Of a stretch of DNA of 64,000 nt, positions 55,464-64,000 are shown piece after piece. How positions within the stretch are numbered: position 1 is the first letter of the stretch; the number at the start of each line of letters is the position of its first letter. Source of the DNA: Nocardioides sp. GY 10113 (lineage in GTDB: Bacteria; Actinomycetota; Actinomycetes; Propionibacteriales; Nocardioidaceae); assembly GCF_004919105.1 (NCBI RefSeq), contig NZ_STGK01000020.1, positions 1 to 64,000 on the forward strand. Direction: 5' to 3'. Both the position numbers and the translations under genes were made by a program. Under the pieces are notes generated by a model that did not search any database, had not been told where the DNA came from, and worked only from the letters and a program-made list of their open reading frames with translations.

Positions 55464-56816
55464 TCACGCGCGTCGCAGCGGTGGCGGCGTCCAGCGCCCG
55501 TCGAGGATCTCGGGACGTGGCCCGTAGAGGCGGAAGGTCAGCCCGAGGGGCCCTTCGGGGGCGGGTAGCCAGTTCGCCCGGCGCTCGGGTCCGGGATCGG
55601 TGCGGCTGATGTACAGGTCGAGCGAGCCGTCGGGGTTGTGGACCAGCGGGTCGCGGTCGCCGAGGGCGTACCGGTCCATGGCGTTGGGGACGGGGAATCC
55701 GTCGCCGTCGTACATCGTCAGGGACCAGAACGCATCGACGGGCGGGTGGGCGTCGGCGTCGAAGTGGAGCAGGTAGTTGCGCTCCCCGACCGGCGGCTCG
55801 CCGTTCTCGTCGGCCAGGAGAAGGGGGTAGATCGCGTCCTCGGGAAGGTTGGCGCCCAGACCGACCATCGCGATCACCGCCCGGTAGAGGTAGTCCGTCC
55901 CGTAGACGCCGATACCGGCCCGTCGCACGGCCCACCCGTCGACGACCGGGGCGGAGACGGGGACCGCGGCAGCCATCCGTGACAGTGCCTCCGATGGGGC
56001 CGCGTCGATCGCCGCCAACACCTCGGGGCTCGCGGTCCCGGCATCGAACGCCCGGCCGGGCTCCAGGCCCAGACGGCGAAGCCGCGCGAGGATCGGCTGG
56101 TCGGTCAGGTGCGGCGGGTTCTCCGAGAGCAGGCGCGCCCCTCTGGCGAAGAACTCCCTCCCGGTCATCGAGGCGACGTGGTCCATCGGGGCCACGGACA
56201 GGTCCACACCGCCCTCGGGGGCCACGGCCCCAACGGTGGCCTCGGGCTGCTCGGTCAGCGGACGCAGGGCGAAGCCGTCCTGGATCGCATGGACAGCGTC
56301 GTAGTCCGCGGGCCCGTTGGTCTGGGTCCGCCCCACGATCCACACCCATGGCGTCGGCGCGTCGATGCGGACCGTCCCCTCGGGCACCGACCCGTCCCAC
56401 CGCGGAGGCACGATCGCGTACTGCGCCGGTGCCCCACCTGTGGTCCGGCTCCCGACGACGGCGAACACGTCCGTCCACATGTCCAGCATCGGCAGCATGA
56501 AGTACTGCTCGACGGCGCGGTCGACGCACACCACCTGCGGGCCGTTCGTCAGGTCCAGCCACGCGATCGAGTACAGGGTGTCGAAGTTCGGGCGGACCAC
56601 GTCCCTGAAGTCTCCCGGTGGGAACGTCCGCATGTGCGAGAACGCGTTCGGCGGGCCGAATCCCGGCCGGACGCCGGCGGGCAGGCTCGTCGCCACCCGC
56701 CGGGTCACGTCCATGAGCACCGCGGGGTACAGGTAGTGGTACCCCTCGACGGCGATCCGTTCGAGCTGCGGCGATGCAGGGGCCACTCGGCCCACCTCCC
56801 GATCTTGTGGGGACAT
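55464..56816 (-). CDS. DUF1254/DUF1214 domain protein
   Basis: A 450-aa protein. The N-terminal DUF1254 block includes EGYHYLYPAVLMDVTRRVA, NAFSHMRTFPPGDFRDVVRP and NFDTLYSIAWLDL. The C-terminal DUF1214 block includes FWSLTMYDGDGFPVPNAMDR and SLDLYISRTDPGPERRANWL. This family is usually secreted, yet I see no signal peptide here. Function is not established. ATG 56816 has a Gly-rich ribosome site; an in-frame GTG at 56867 would add 17 residues. Confidence 0.85.
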   Translation of the reverse strand: MSPQDREVGRVAPASPQLERIAVEGYHYLYPAVLMDVTRRVATSLPAGVRPGFGPPNAFSHMRTFPPGDFRDVVRPNFDTLYSIAWLDLTNGPQVVCVDRAVEQYFMLPMLDMWTDVFAVVGSRTTGGAPAQYAIVPPRWDGSVPEGTVRIDAPTPWVWIVGRTQTNGPADYDAVHAIQDGFALRPLTEQPEATVGAVAPEGGVDLSVAPMDHVASMTGREFFARGARLLSENPPHLTDQPILARLRRLGLEPGRAFDAGTASPEVLAAIDAAPSEALSRMAAAVPVSAPVVDGWAVRRAGIGVYGTDYLYRAVIAMVGLGANLPEDAIYPLLLADENGEPPVGERNYLLHFDADAHPPVDAFWSLTMYDGDGFPVPNAMDRYALGDRDPLVHNPDGSLDLYISRTDPGPERRANWLPAPEGPLGLTFRLYGPRPEILDGRWTPPPLRRA

Positions 56817-56956
56817 CCCCCCGGAACCTTCCTGCCGGACTGCTGCGGCCGGGTGGTGCGACGTCACATGGTTCTTCGCCCCGAGATCGGTGCTTCAGGG
56901 GCGGATATCCAGGTGACGCGGCATCCCCGGGCTCTCGATCGGCCGCGTCGATCCGG

Positions 56957-57247
56957 CTACAGGCAGGCGTCGATGCTCAGGCCCAGCTCGTTCGCGACGA
57001 AGACACCGAGGGACGCCATCGAGTCGTCCGGGATGATGCCCGCGTCGGCGAGCGCGCGAGCGAGGTTCTTCAGGCCGATGCGTGGGTTGGCCTGGCTGGA
57101 GGAGTGCTCCCCCATCGCCCCGGACTGGGCGAAGACCTTCGTCGCCTGTCCCCAGCAGGACGGCTGCGCCGCCTGGGCCGGGGCGGCGACGCCGATCGCT
57201 CCGACCAGGCTCGCGGCCGCGGCCGCCACCAACAGCTTTCCAGTCAT
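56957..57247 (-). CDS. Small secreted protein of unknown function
   Basis: A 96-aa protein with a clear signal peptide (residues 1-26, MTGKLLVAAAAASLVGAIGV then APAQA). The mature part is about 70 residues with two Cys (PSCWGQA and IDACL at the very end), which could form one disulfide. Its SSQANPRIGLKNLARAL and EHSSSQANPR stretches recall small actinobacterial secreted proteins, but I cannot name a family. AGGAAGT upstream supports the ATG. Confidence 0.72.
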   Translation of the reverse strand: MTGKLLVAAAAASLVGAIGVAAPAQAAQPSCWGQATKVFAQSGAMGEHSSSQANPRIGLKNLARALADAGIIPDDSMASLGVFVANELGLSIDACL

Positions 57248-57370
57248 GCCATCACTTCCTTGTGGTGAGTGGACTGCGTGCTCTCGGACATTGCCACGCG
57301 CCCATCGGCGGGTCCACCGCCGATCTCTCGGTGGTCCAGACCACCGGACCGCGGGATCGAGCAGCCCCGC

Positions 57371-57406
57371 GACCAGACGCGCGACCAGGCGCGCGACCAG
57401 GCGCGG
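57371..57406. repeat. Three 12-bp tandem repeats, non-coding
   Basis: The unit CGACCAGRCGCG occurs three times in a row between the small secreted protein and the GyrI-like gene. Another 12-bp repeat tract exists in the SDR gene, but the units are unrelated. Confidence 0.75.
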
Positions 57407-57475
57407 ACCGATGGGCTGAGGGAGCGGTCCGCGACGCCGGTCGCGCGGTCGTGGGCCCTCCGCGGCGAGCGGCCA

Positions 57476-57940
57476 TCAGGAGACCGGGCAGGTGATCAGG
57501 GTCCGCCAGGTGGCCGGGTCGGGTTCGGTCTCGGGGTCCGACAGGTACGACTCCCACATGCCCGCCGCCGGGACCAGCCCGCGCTCGGTCATCCAGGACG
57601 CAAGCTCGTCGTACGTCCTCTCCAGGCCGTCGTACGGTCCGACGTGCATGGCCTGCACGGCGCGGCCACCGGGCAGGAGCAGCCGGTGCGCCCGCCCGTG
57701 CGCCTCGGGCCGGGCGGACACGGGGAAGCCCGCCTCCACCTCGACCGTCTCCGTGGGCATCCTGGGATAGAAGCCGAACGGCGGACCGGCAATCCCGACG
57801 CCAGCGGCAGCCGCGGCCTGCGCGGCGTCGCGGAACGCATGCCCGAAGAACTCCGGGAGCTCCGCCGGCGCGACGTCGCCCCGTACGGCGATCGCCTCCT
57901 GCGGTTCGATCTCGATCACCTCTGCGACGAGCTCAGCCAT
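57476..57940 (-). CDS. GyrI-like / AraC-effector-binding-domain protein
   Basis: A 154-aa single-domain small-molecule binding protein. VIEIEPQEAIAVRGDVAPAE at the start, then FGFYPRMPTETVEVEAGFPV near 57-76 and LLPGGRAVQAMHVGPYDGLE near 88-107, are characteristic of GyrI-like domains, the repeated SHS2 fold with a central Glu. It has no DNA-binding part, so it may bind or hydrolyse a small hydrophobic compound. GATCGT on the minus strand 6 nt upstream suggests a leaderless start at 57940. Confidence 0.85.
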   Translation of the reverse strand: MAELVAEVIEIEPQEAIAVRGDVAPAELPEFFGHAFRDAAQAAAAAGVGIAGPPFGFYPRMPTETVEVEAGFPVSARPEAHGRAHRLLLPGGRAVQAMHVGPYDGLERTYDELASWMTERGLVPAAGMWESYLSDPETEPDPATWRTLITCPVS

Positions 57941-58033
57941 ACAGCCACGATCGCTCCGCGGCGCCGGCACGACCAGGGTCCAAGGTCTCTGGAACGTCGG
58001 ACGGCTGGATCGACCCGGGCCGCCTGACCGGCG

Positions 58034-59671
58034 TCAGCGCGGCGCCAGCAGTCGCAGCTGCAGGCTGGCGGCGAACCGCTGCTCCGGGTCGGCGAGGTCG
58101 AGCCCGCTGACCTCCTCCAGCCGCCGCAGCCGGTAGCGCAGGGTGTTCGGGTGGATGAACAGCGCGGTCGCGGCCGCGCGCACGTCGCCGAGCGCGTCCA
58201 GCCAGGCGTCGAGCGTCTCGACGAGCCCGGAGTCGTTGCGCTCGTCGTACTCCAGCAGCAGCGCCAGCGGACCCACGGGACGCTCGCCGCGGGCGGCGGC
58301 CAGGTCCCGCAGCTCCAACAGCAGGGACTGGGTGTGCACGTCGGGGAGCCGCGCGACCCGGCGCGTCCCGTGCCCGTCCTGGAGCACCCGGAGCACGCGG
58401 GTCGCGGTCGCCCGCGAGGCCGCCACTCCCCCGACGTCGCTGCCGGTGCCGCCGATGCCGACCAGCGCGGGCAGCCGGGAGCCGAGCCGGTCGCAGAACT
58501 CCTCCGCCAACCGGGCCGCACGCTCCTCCGGCTCGCTCGCGGTGCCGCCCGGCCCGAGCGGCAGCAGGGCGTAGGCGATGCCGCCGACCACGGCGACCGC
58601 CGAGAGCGGCAGGGACGCGGCCAGGTGCAGGCTGAGCGCGTCGGCGACGCGCTCCAGGTCGCTGGTGTCGCCGGGGGCCCGCTCGGACTCGGCCGTCCGG
58701 TCGGCGCGCAGCCCGACCGCGAGCACTACGACGTGCTTGCCGGCGAGCCCGAGACGGCTCAGCGCGTCGCGCGCCCCCACGCCACCCTCGACGGCGCTGC
58801 CGACCAGGTCCGTGCGCAGCCGACGCTGCACGTCGGCGCCGGCCCGGACGCGGAGCATGTGCAGGGCCACCAGCTTCGCCGCGTCCTGGAGCGCGGCGCT
58901 GCGCTCGGGGGTGAGGTCGCCGTCCATGGCGGCCCAGATCGATCCGAGCACCTCGTCGCCGGCCCGCACCGCGATGGCGACCCGCTGCTTGCTCACCGCG
59001 TCGGCGCCGAGGTCGGCCGGATCGACCACCACCGGCCGGTGCTCGCGGTAGAGCTCCCGGAAGACACCCAGGTCGGTGAGCATCCGGGCGTAGCGCTCCG
59101 GCACCTGCCGGCCGATGATCGTCTCCACCCGGGACGGGTCGGCCTCGTCCTGGCGCCCGGAGAACGCCAGCACCCGCGAGCTGCGGTCCTCGATCGTGAC
59201 CGGCGCGTCCAGCAGGGAGGCGACCGCGTTCGCGACCGCGAACAGGTCGCCCGAGGGCAGCCCTCCGATCGACTCGCCCTCGCCATGGGCGACGTCCCCC
59301 TCGGCCAGCACCGAGCGCAGCAGCGCGGTCAGCTGGGCCCAGGTCGCGCCGCGGCGCAGTCCGAGCAGCGCCAGGCCCGCGGCGGCCACCGCCGCGTCCA
59401 GCTCCGGGGTGAGCGCGACGGGGGCCCGCACCACCAGGCCGACGCCGCCCTGGCGACCCACCGCACGGACCAGGTCGGGCAGCTCGGCCGCGGGCACGCC
59501 CACGCCGACGACCAGGGCCCCCGGCGGCAGCACGGGCTCGTCGTCGGGGTCGTGGATCACGACGCCGCCGATCTCGCCCTCGTGCGCCGGGTCGCCCGCG
59601 ACCAGCTCCAGCAGCGAGTCGCCGAGGTCGTCGAGCACCCGGCCGAGACTGGCGCGGGGTCGCTGGTTCAC
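58034..59671 (-). CDS. PucR family transcriptional regulator
   Basis: A 545-aa regulator. It has an N-terminal ligand region of the PucR type (about 30-140), a GAF-like or linker part near 150-290 (AVASLLDAPVTIEDRSSRVL), a GGDEF-like middle domain near 300-450, and the C-terminal PucR helix-turn-helix (DALGDVRAAATALFIHPNTL then RYRLRRLEEVSGLDL). PucR proteins control purine, amino-acid and peptide breakdown. Last gene of the 58034-64000 set, 70 bp after the NSAR-like gene, so it probably controls that operon. GTG 59671 chosen; GTG 59701 is also in frame. Confidence 0.88.
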   Translation of the reverse strand: MNQRPRASLGRVLDDLGDSLLELVAGDPAHEGEIGGVVIHDPDDEPVLPPGALVVGVGVPAAELPDLVRAVGRQGGVGLVVRAPVALTPELDAAVAAAGLALLGLRRGATWAQLTALLRSVLAEGDVAHGEGESIGGLPSGDLFAVANAVASLLDAPVTIEDRSSRVLAFSGRQDEADPSRVETIIGRQVPERYARMLTDLGVFRELYREHRPVVVDPADLGADAVSKQRVAIAVRAGDEVLGSIWAAMDGDLTPERSAALQDAAKLVALHMLRVRAGADVQRRLRTDLVGSAVEGGVGARDALSRLGLAGKHVVVLAVGLRADRTAESERAPGDTSDLERVADALSLHLAASLPLSAVAVVGGIAYALLPLGPGGTASEPEERAARLAEEFCDRLGSRLPALVGIGGTGSDVGGVAASRATATRVLRVLQDGHGTRRVARLPDVHTQSLLLELRDLAAARGERPVGPLALLLEYDERNDSGLVETLDAWLDALGDVRAAATALFIHPNTLRYRLRRLEEVSGLDLADPEQRFAASLQLRLLAPR

Positions 59672-59741
59672 GGCGTCAGGGTACGAGTCGTGCGCGATCA
59701 CCCCGACAGCACCTCGACCCCCGCCGCACCCCGGACTCGCC

Positions 59742-60866
59742 TCAGAGCGCGATCCACTCCGTGCCCGTGGTGACCGCGTCGAGGATCTCCGGGATCGGCG
59801 TGACACCCAGGCCGGGGCCGGTCGGGACATGCATGTAGCCGTCCTCGATGGTCAGCGGCGCGGTGATGTCGGTCTGGTAGAAGCGGTCCGAGGCCGAGAT
59901 GTCGCCCGGCAGCGTGAAGCCGGGCAGCGCACCGAGCGCCGCGTTGGCGGCGCGCCCCAGCCCGGTCTCGAGCATGCCACCACACCAGACGGCGAGCCCG
60001 TGCGCCGCGGCCACGTCGTGGATCCGCACCGCCTCGAGGTAGCCACCGACCCGGCCCGGCTTGATGTTGATGATCGAGCAGGCGCCGAGCTCGATCGCCG
60101 CGGCGGCCGACTCCGCCGAGACGATGGACTCGTCCAGGCAGATCGGGGTGGCGACCTGGCGGGCCAGCGCGGCGTGGCCGACCACGTCCTCCTCCTCCAG
60201 CGGCTGCTCGATCAGCAGCAGGTCGAAGTCGTCGAGCTTGGCCAGGTGCCGGGCGTCGCGCAGGGTGTACGCCGTGTTCGCGTCCACCTGGAGCAGTACG
60301 TCGTCGCCGAACCGCTCGCGGACCGCGCGCACCGGCTCGAGGTCCCAGCCAGGCTCGATCTTGAGCTTGATCCGCACGTAGCCGGCGTCGAGGTAGCCGC
60401 CGACGACGTCCAGCAGCACCGGGATGCTGTCGTAGATGCCGACCGAGACACCCGAGGGCACCCGGTCGTGGACCGCCCCGAGCTCGCGGCCCCAGGAGCG
60501 GCCCTCGGCGCGCAGCTCGGCGTCCAGCACCGCCATCTCCAGCGCCGCCTTGGCCATCCGGTGGCCCTTGAACTTGCGCAGCAGCGCGGCGACCGCGTTC
60601 GCGCCGTGCCGGCGCAGGTCCTCGGCGCCGTCGGTCAGCGCGGGCAGCAGGAACCGCCGCAGCACGTCGGCCGTCGCGTCCACGTACTCGGAGGAGTAGA
60701 GCGGGTCCGACATGGCCACGCACTCACCCCAGCCCTCGCCGTCCGCGGTGACGGCGCGCAGCAGCAGGATGTCGCGGGCGGTCTGGGTGCCGAACGAGGT
60801 CCGGAACGGCGAGACCAGCGGCATCGCGACCCGGCGCAGCTCGACGCCCTCCAGCTTGACGCTCAC
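59742..60866 (-). CDS. N-succinylamino acid racemase / o-succinylbenzoate synthase-like enolase
   Basis: A 374-aa muconate-lactonising subgroup enolase. The acid-base Lys pair is in RIKLKIEPGWD near 165 (KxK), metal ligands are in LQVDANT near 192, LLIEQPL near 217 and ICLDESI near 242, and the opposite Lys is in INIKPGRVGG near 266. This set is shared by OSBS (MenC) and NSAR. No other menaquinone gene is nearby, while a GNAT and an M20 amidase are directly coupled, so the racemase role is favoured. GTG start overlaps the GNAT stop (GTGA). Confidence 0.88.
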   Translation of the reverse strand: MSVKLEGVELRRVAMPLVSPFRTSFGTQTARDILLLRAVTADGEGWGECVAMSDPLYSSEYVDATADVLRRFLLPALTDGAEDLRRHGANAVAALLRKFKGHRMAKAALEMAVLDAELRAEGRSWGRELGAVHDRVPSGVSVGIYDSIPVLLDVVGGYLDAGYVRIKLKIEPGWDLEPVRAVRERFGDDVLLQVDANTAYTLRDARHLAKLDDFDLLLIEQPLEEEDVVGHAALARQVATPICLDESIVSAESAAAAIELGACSIINIKPGRVGGYLEAVRIHDVAAAHGLAVWCGGMLETGLGRAANAALGALPGFTLPGDISASDRFYQTDITAPLTIEDGYMHVPTGPGLGVTPIPEILDAVTTGTEWIAL

Positions 60867-61660
60867 TCCATGTCTCCTTCGAGGTCTCTGTCGTGCGGCA
60901 GGACGAGGTAGCCCTGCTCCTTGTCGAAGCCGGCGACGCGGCCGCCGGCGCTCAGCGCGGTCAGCAGCTGCTCGCGCACCTTGGCGCGCCAGCCGCGCGC
61001 CTGCTCGGGATCGGTACGGCGGTCCCGCTCGACGTCGCGGGGCACCTGCACCCACGCCGCCGCCGCACCGGGCGGCAGCACCGGCCGCGCCGGCTCGCCG
61101 GCGCAGGCCGCGACGACCTCGGGGGCCGCCAGCGGCCAGTGCACCAGGATCCGGTCGCTCTCCTCGTCGCGGTTGATCCCGTCGGTCATCGCGCCGTAGA
61201 AGTCCGGCAGGTACTCCGCGACATACGCCCCGAGCTTCGCCAGGTTGAAGTAGGCGTTGCGGGAGACCAGGGGGTCGAACGTCCACTCCATCAGCTCGAT
61301 GCCGCGGTCCAGGCACCAGGCGCGCTGGTGCAGCTTCAGCGCGAAGCCCACGTGCCGCCCGGCCATCGCCGGGAGCACGCCGGCGATGTGGCTGTGCATC
61401 GTCCGCGACGCCGGGGTGGAGTGGAAGCCGACGCAGACCCCGACCATGGTGTCGCCGTCGTAGGCGCCGGCGACGTAGCTCTCCGCCTTGCCCATCGCTC
61501 GGAGCAGCTCGGCGCTCATCGGCGGGTTCTCCGGGACGCCCCAGATCGCGCCGAGCACGTCGGCTGCCTCGCGCAGCTCATCGATCTCTGCCAGCTGACG
61601 GACGACGACCCGGGACGCCGCGGCCGCCGCCTCGTACGACGTCCAGGCCTCGCCGCTCAC
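60863..61660 (-). CDS. GNAT family acyltransferase, probable amino acid N-succinyltransferase
   Basis: A 265-aa protein of the large GNAT group (COG3375 type). Acceptor side YVAGAYDGDTMVGVCVGFHS near 67-86, acyl-CoA loop MAGRHVGFALKLHQRAW near 103-119, and WTFDPLVSRNAYFNLAKLGA near 130-149. The last 90 residues are not GNAT-like. Members of this group are found with NSAR-type racemases and succinylate D-amino acids in the pathway shown in Geobacillus kaustophilus. Overlaps both neighbours by GTGA, so the three are made together. Confidence 0.85.
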   Translation of the reverse strand: MSGEAWTSYEAAAAASRVVVRQLAEIDELREAADVLGAIWGVPENPPMSAELLRAMGKAESYVAGAYDGDTMVGVCVGFHSTPASRTMHSHIAGVLPAMAGRHVGFALKLHQRAWCLDRGIELMEWTFDPLVSRNAYFNLAKLGAYVAEYLPDFYGAMTDGINRDEESDRILVHWPLAAPEVVAACAGEPARPVLPPGAAAAWVQVPRDVERDRRTDPEQARGWRAKVREQLLTALSAGGRVAGFDKEQGYLVLPHDRDLEGDME

Positions 61661-62817
61661 GACGCCGTCCCCGGCGGATCGGTGACGGGATCGGCGAGCA
61701 GGTCGGCGAGGAGTGCCCGGAGCAGCACCGTGCGGTCGAGGATACGGTCGACCAGCACGTGCTCGTCCTCGGCGTGCGCGCCGCCGCCGACCGCCCCGAG
61801 CCCGTCGAGGGTCGGCGCGCCGACGCCGGCGGTGAAGTTGCCGTCGGAGGCGCCGCCGACGGCGGCGCCGGTGACCTCGGGCATGCCGAGCTCGGCGGCG
61901 AGTCGCTGGGCGCGGGCGAACAGGGCACGGGAGGAGGACTCCTCCAGCGGCGTGCGGTTGATCCCGCCGGAGACCAGCAGCTCGGCCCCGTCCAGCACCG
62001 GGACGAGCGCGCGCACGGCGGCGTCGACCCGGCGCTGTTCGGCGACGGTCCAGGCGCGGACGTCGACCGAGATCCGGGCGTCGGCGGGCACCGTGTTGAC
62101 GGTGGTGCCCGCGGCGGCCACCGTCGGGGTCACCGTGGTGCCCGCGGCGGCGTCGCCGAGCGCGGCGATCGCGAGGATCTGGTGGGCCAGCTCGACGCTC
62201 GCGTTGACGCCCTTCTCCGGCTCCAGGCCGGCGTGCGCGGCGCGGCCGACGACGTCGATCCGGTAGAGCGAGGTGCCCTTGCGGGCGGTCTTGAGCGCGC
62301 CGCCGTCGGCCGAGGCCTCCAGCACGAGGACCGCGGCCGCGTGGCGCGCCTCCTCCTCGATCAGCGCGCGCGAGGTCGGCGAGCCGAGCTCCTCGTCGCC
62401 GGTCACCAGCAGGGTGACGCCGGAGGGGTCGTCCAGGTCGGCGATCGCGTGCAGCGCCATCGCCAGGCCGGTCAGCATGTCGAAGCAGCCGGGTCCGCGC
62501 AGCTCGCCGTCGACGATCTCGAACGGCTGGCGGGCCAGCGTGCCGATCGGCCAGACGGTGTCGTGGTGCCCGAGCACCACGACCCGGCTCGGCGTCAGCG
62601 GGTCGCCCAGGCGCCACCGCAGGTGGTGGACGCCGTCGACGACGATCCGCTCGGGGGCTACGCCGAGCCGCTCGGTGCCCAGCCGCGCGACCAGGTCCGC
62701 GGACCGCTCCACGGCCGCGTGGTCGTGGGAGGGCGACTCGCACTCGATGAGCTCGCGCAGGTCGGCGAGGAGCTCGTCGAGCACGGTATCGGTGGGGGTC
62801 AGCGTGGCCGTGGCCAT
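61657..62817 (-). CDS. M20 family metallohydrolase, probable N-acyl-amino acid amidase
   Basis: A 386-aa di-zinc hydrolase of the carboxypeptidase G2 / desuccinylase type. His in VVLGHHDTVWP near 85, bridging Asp in GPGCFDMLTGL near 115, catalytic Glu and ligand in VTGDEELGS near 147, Asp/Glu near VLEASADGG, a dimer domain (AGLEPEKGVNASVELAH), and a C-terminal His near GGGAHAEDEHV. In this operon it would release the L-amino acid from its N-succinyl form. ATG 62817 overlaps the serine hydrolase stop by one base. Confidence 0.87.
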   Translation of the reverse strand: MATATLTPTDTVLDELLADLRELIECESPSHDHAAVERSADLVARLGTERLGVAPERIVVDGVHHLRWRLGDPLTPSRVVVLGHHDTVWPIGTLARQPFEIVDGELRGPGCFDMLTGLAMALHAIADLDDPSGVTLLVTGDEELGSPTSRALIEEEARHAAAVLVLEASADGGALKTARKGTSLYRIDVVGRAAHAGLEPEKGVNASVELAHQILAIAALGDAAAGTTVTPTVAAAGTTVNTVPADARISVDVRAWTVAEQRRVDAAVRALVPVLDGAELLVSGGINRTPLEESSSRALFARAQRLAAELGMPEVTGAAVGGASDGNFTAGVGAPTLDGLGAVGGGAHAEDEHVLVDRILDRTVLLRALLADLLADPVTDPPGTAS

Positions 62818-64000
62818 CAGGCGGTCCGCTTCGGGGTGGCCCGGGCGCCGAAGTGGATGTACTCCTGGCCGTTGGGCAGGGAGTAGAACCGCACCGGGTA
62901 GTAGGCCTCGCTCTTGTCGGGCTTGACCGCGAACAGCGCGTCCGCCACGGGGACCAGCTCGTGGGTCTCGGGCTCGGCGCCGCCGGAGGCCTCGGCGACC
63001 GCGCCGGAGACCGTGGTCCGCATCCAGACCTTGCCGTCCTCGATGAAGACCTCCTCGAGCACCGACTCGCGCTGGTAGGCGCCGACGTACGGCGTCGCGT
63101 CGACCTCGACCGGCTCGGCCGGCACGTCGAAGTCGGCCGGCACGTGGACGCCGGCGAGCTCGGTGAAGATCTCGTCGTACAGCTCCCGGTAGAGCGGGAT
63201 CGCGCTGCCGATGTTCGTGTTCATGGCGACCGCGATGCCCGCCTCCGGCAGCAGCCGCAGGAACGCGGCCTGGCCGATGGTGTTGCCGTCGTGGCCGATC
63301 GCTCGGTGACCGTTCCAGTCGCAGCGGAACCAGCCGAGGCCCCAGGAGTCCCCGAGCAGGTCCTTCTCCGGGCACTCGACCTGGTAGGCGGCCATCGCGG
63401 CGACGTTGGCCTCCGAGAGCACACGGGTGCCGTCGGCGGCTGCGCCCCCGGTCAGGTGCATCCGGGCGAAGGCCAGGACGTCCTCGACGCGGGAGGTGAT
63501 CAGGCCGGCGGGCCCGACCGAGCGGGGCATCCCCCACACGGGCGCGACCTGCGGGTCGTCGCCGCCGGTGAGGTGGCCCACCGAGTGACCGAAGACCATC
63601 GCCTCCTCGGGGAGGGTGGTGGTGTGGGTCAGGCCGAGCGGGGCGAAGAGCCGCTCCTTCATCGCCTCGTCCCAGGTCAGGCCGGTGACGACCTCGATGA
63701 TCCGGCCGAGCAGCGAGTAACCGGAGTTGCAGTAGGACCAGGTGGCGCCGAGGGGGTGGTTCTGCGCGGCGTCGCCGAGCACGGCGGTGTACTTCTCCAG
63801 GGCGTCGTCGCCGCGGCCGGTGTCGGTGAAGACGTCGCCGTCGATGCCGCTGGTGTGGGTGAGCAGGTGCCACACGGTGACCGTCTTGGTGACGTCGGGG
63901 TCGCGCAGCGCGAGGTCCGGGACGATCTCGGCGACCGGCGTGTCGAGGGCGAACCTGCCCTCGTCGACCAGCTGCATGATCACGGTGGCGGTCCACACCT
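62817..64000 (-). CDS. Beta-lactamase-fold serine hydrolase, 5' end outside window
   Basis: At least 394 residues of a class C beta-lactamase / D-aminopeptidase-like hydrolase; the start and the SxxK nucleophile lie beyond 64000. The visible second motif is WSYCNSGY (YxN), and the third is GHDGNTIG (HxG in place of KTG), as in esterases and D-aminopeptidases of family S12. A C-terminal beta domain of about 110 residues follows. With the racemase pathway downstream, a D-aminopeptidase that frees D-amino acids is a good guess. No transport signal can be judged. Confidence 0.82.
   Translation of the reverse strand, partial: VWTATVIMQLVDEGRFALDTPVAEIVPDLALRDPDVTKTVTVWHLLTHTSGIDGDVFTDTGRGDDALEKYTAVLGDAAQNHPLGATWSYCNSGYSLLGRIIEVVTGLTWDEAMKERLFAPLGLTHTTTLPEEAMVFGHSVGHLTGGDDPQVAPVWGMPRSVGPAGLITSRVEDVLAFARMHLTGGAAADGTRVLSEANVAAMAAYQVECPEKDLLGDSWGLGWFRCDWNGHRAIGHDGNTIGQAAFLRLLPEAGIAVAMNTNIGSAIPLYRELYDEIFTELAGVHVPADFDVPAEPVEVDATPYVGAYQRESVLEEVFIEDGKVWMRTTVSGAVAEASGGAEPETHELVPVADALFAVKPDKSEAYYPVRFYSLPNGQEYIHFGARATPKRTA

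Noticed and set aside
59742..60866. Call as MenC of menaquinone synthesis
   Set aside because: Active-site residues cannot separate OSBS from NSAR, but no other menaquinone gene is near and the coupled GNAT and M20 genes favour the racemase role.
1..64000. tRNA, rRNA, intact insertion sequences, replication origin
   Set aside because: None could be recognised by reading. A dedicated scan (tRNAscan-SE, ISfinder) would be decisive; a hit would overturn this.

Overview
The window comes from a very GC-rich bacterial chromosome. GTG starts are frequent, stop/start overlaps of the ATGA, GTGA or TGATG kind are common, and many start codons have a TANNNT-type -10 box only 6-7 nt upstream (leaderless mRNAs). 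Together with the gene families present this points to an actinobacterium, most likely Nocardioides or a relative in the Nocardioidaceae; the genus is inferred, because no marker gene is present. I see no rRNA, tRNA, CRISPR array or intact mobile element.

Layout. 1-740: the broken 3' end of a tyrosine integrase, a strong hairpin and two copies of a 46-nt palindrome. 741-7117 (minus): a ferric-iron ABC operon (lipoprotein, fused permease, ATPase) behind an IdeR/DtxR-type box, whose last translationally coupled gene is an unusual adenylation / carrier / membrane acyltransferase-3 fusion. 7285-11924: a VOC protein, an Lrp-type regulator and a divergent fused indolepyruvate:ferredoxin oxidoreductase. 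11968-18617: a two-component system, two divergent Ala/Pro-rich exported proteins and a redox operon (ApbE, ferric-reductase-like membrane protein, NuoF-like protein, 3Fe ferredoxin). 18718-21433: a stress group (class I aldolase, coiled-coil protein, universal stress protein, Hsp20). 21574-25739: an HDAC-like amidohydrolase divergent from a P1 peptidase and a CocE/NonD hydrolase. 25785-26931: a TerC protein under a yybP-ykoY (Mn2+) riboswitch. 26955-29208: a wHTH regulator and an ECF sigma / anti-sigma-like / lipoprotein operon.

29327-38775 (minus) is an eight-gene operon: an Opp/Dpp-type peptide ABC importer followed by Rieske oxygenase, covalent-flavin N-methyl amine oxidase and a second Rieske oxygenase. 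Both Rieske proteins have Glu at the bridging-carboxylate position, as in carnitine monooxygenase CntA, which suggests uptake and stepwise N-demethylation of an N-methylated compound. Divergent from it (39027-43940) are oligopeptidase B, an M20 peptidase and a class III aminotransferase. 44025-57940 is a mixed region: a receiver/TrxR-like fusion lacking CxxC, two aldo/keto reductases, a STAND ATPase with an FAD oxidoreductase, a DDN-type protein, alpha/beta hydrolase, SDR, GAP and DUF1254 proteins, small secreted proteins and a GyrI-like protein.

58034-64000 (minus) is a coupled operon of serine hydrolase (cut by the window edge), M20 amidase, GNAT, NSAR/OSBS-type enolase and PucR regulator. 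It fits the known N-succinyl route that converts D-amino acids to L-amino acids, possibly fed by a D-aminopeptidase-like hydrolase.
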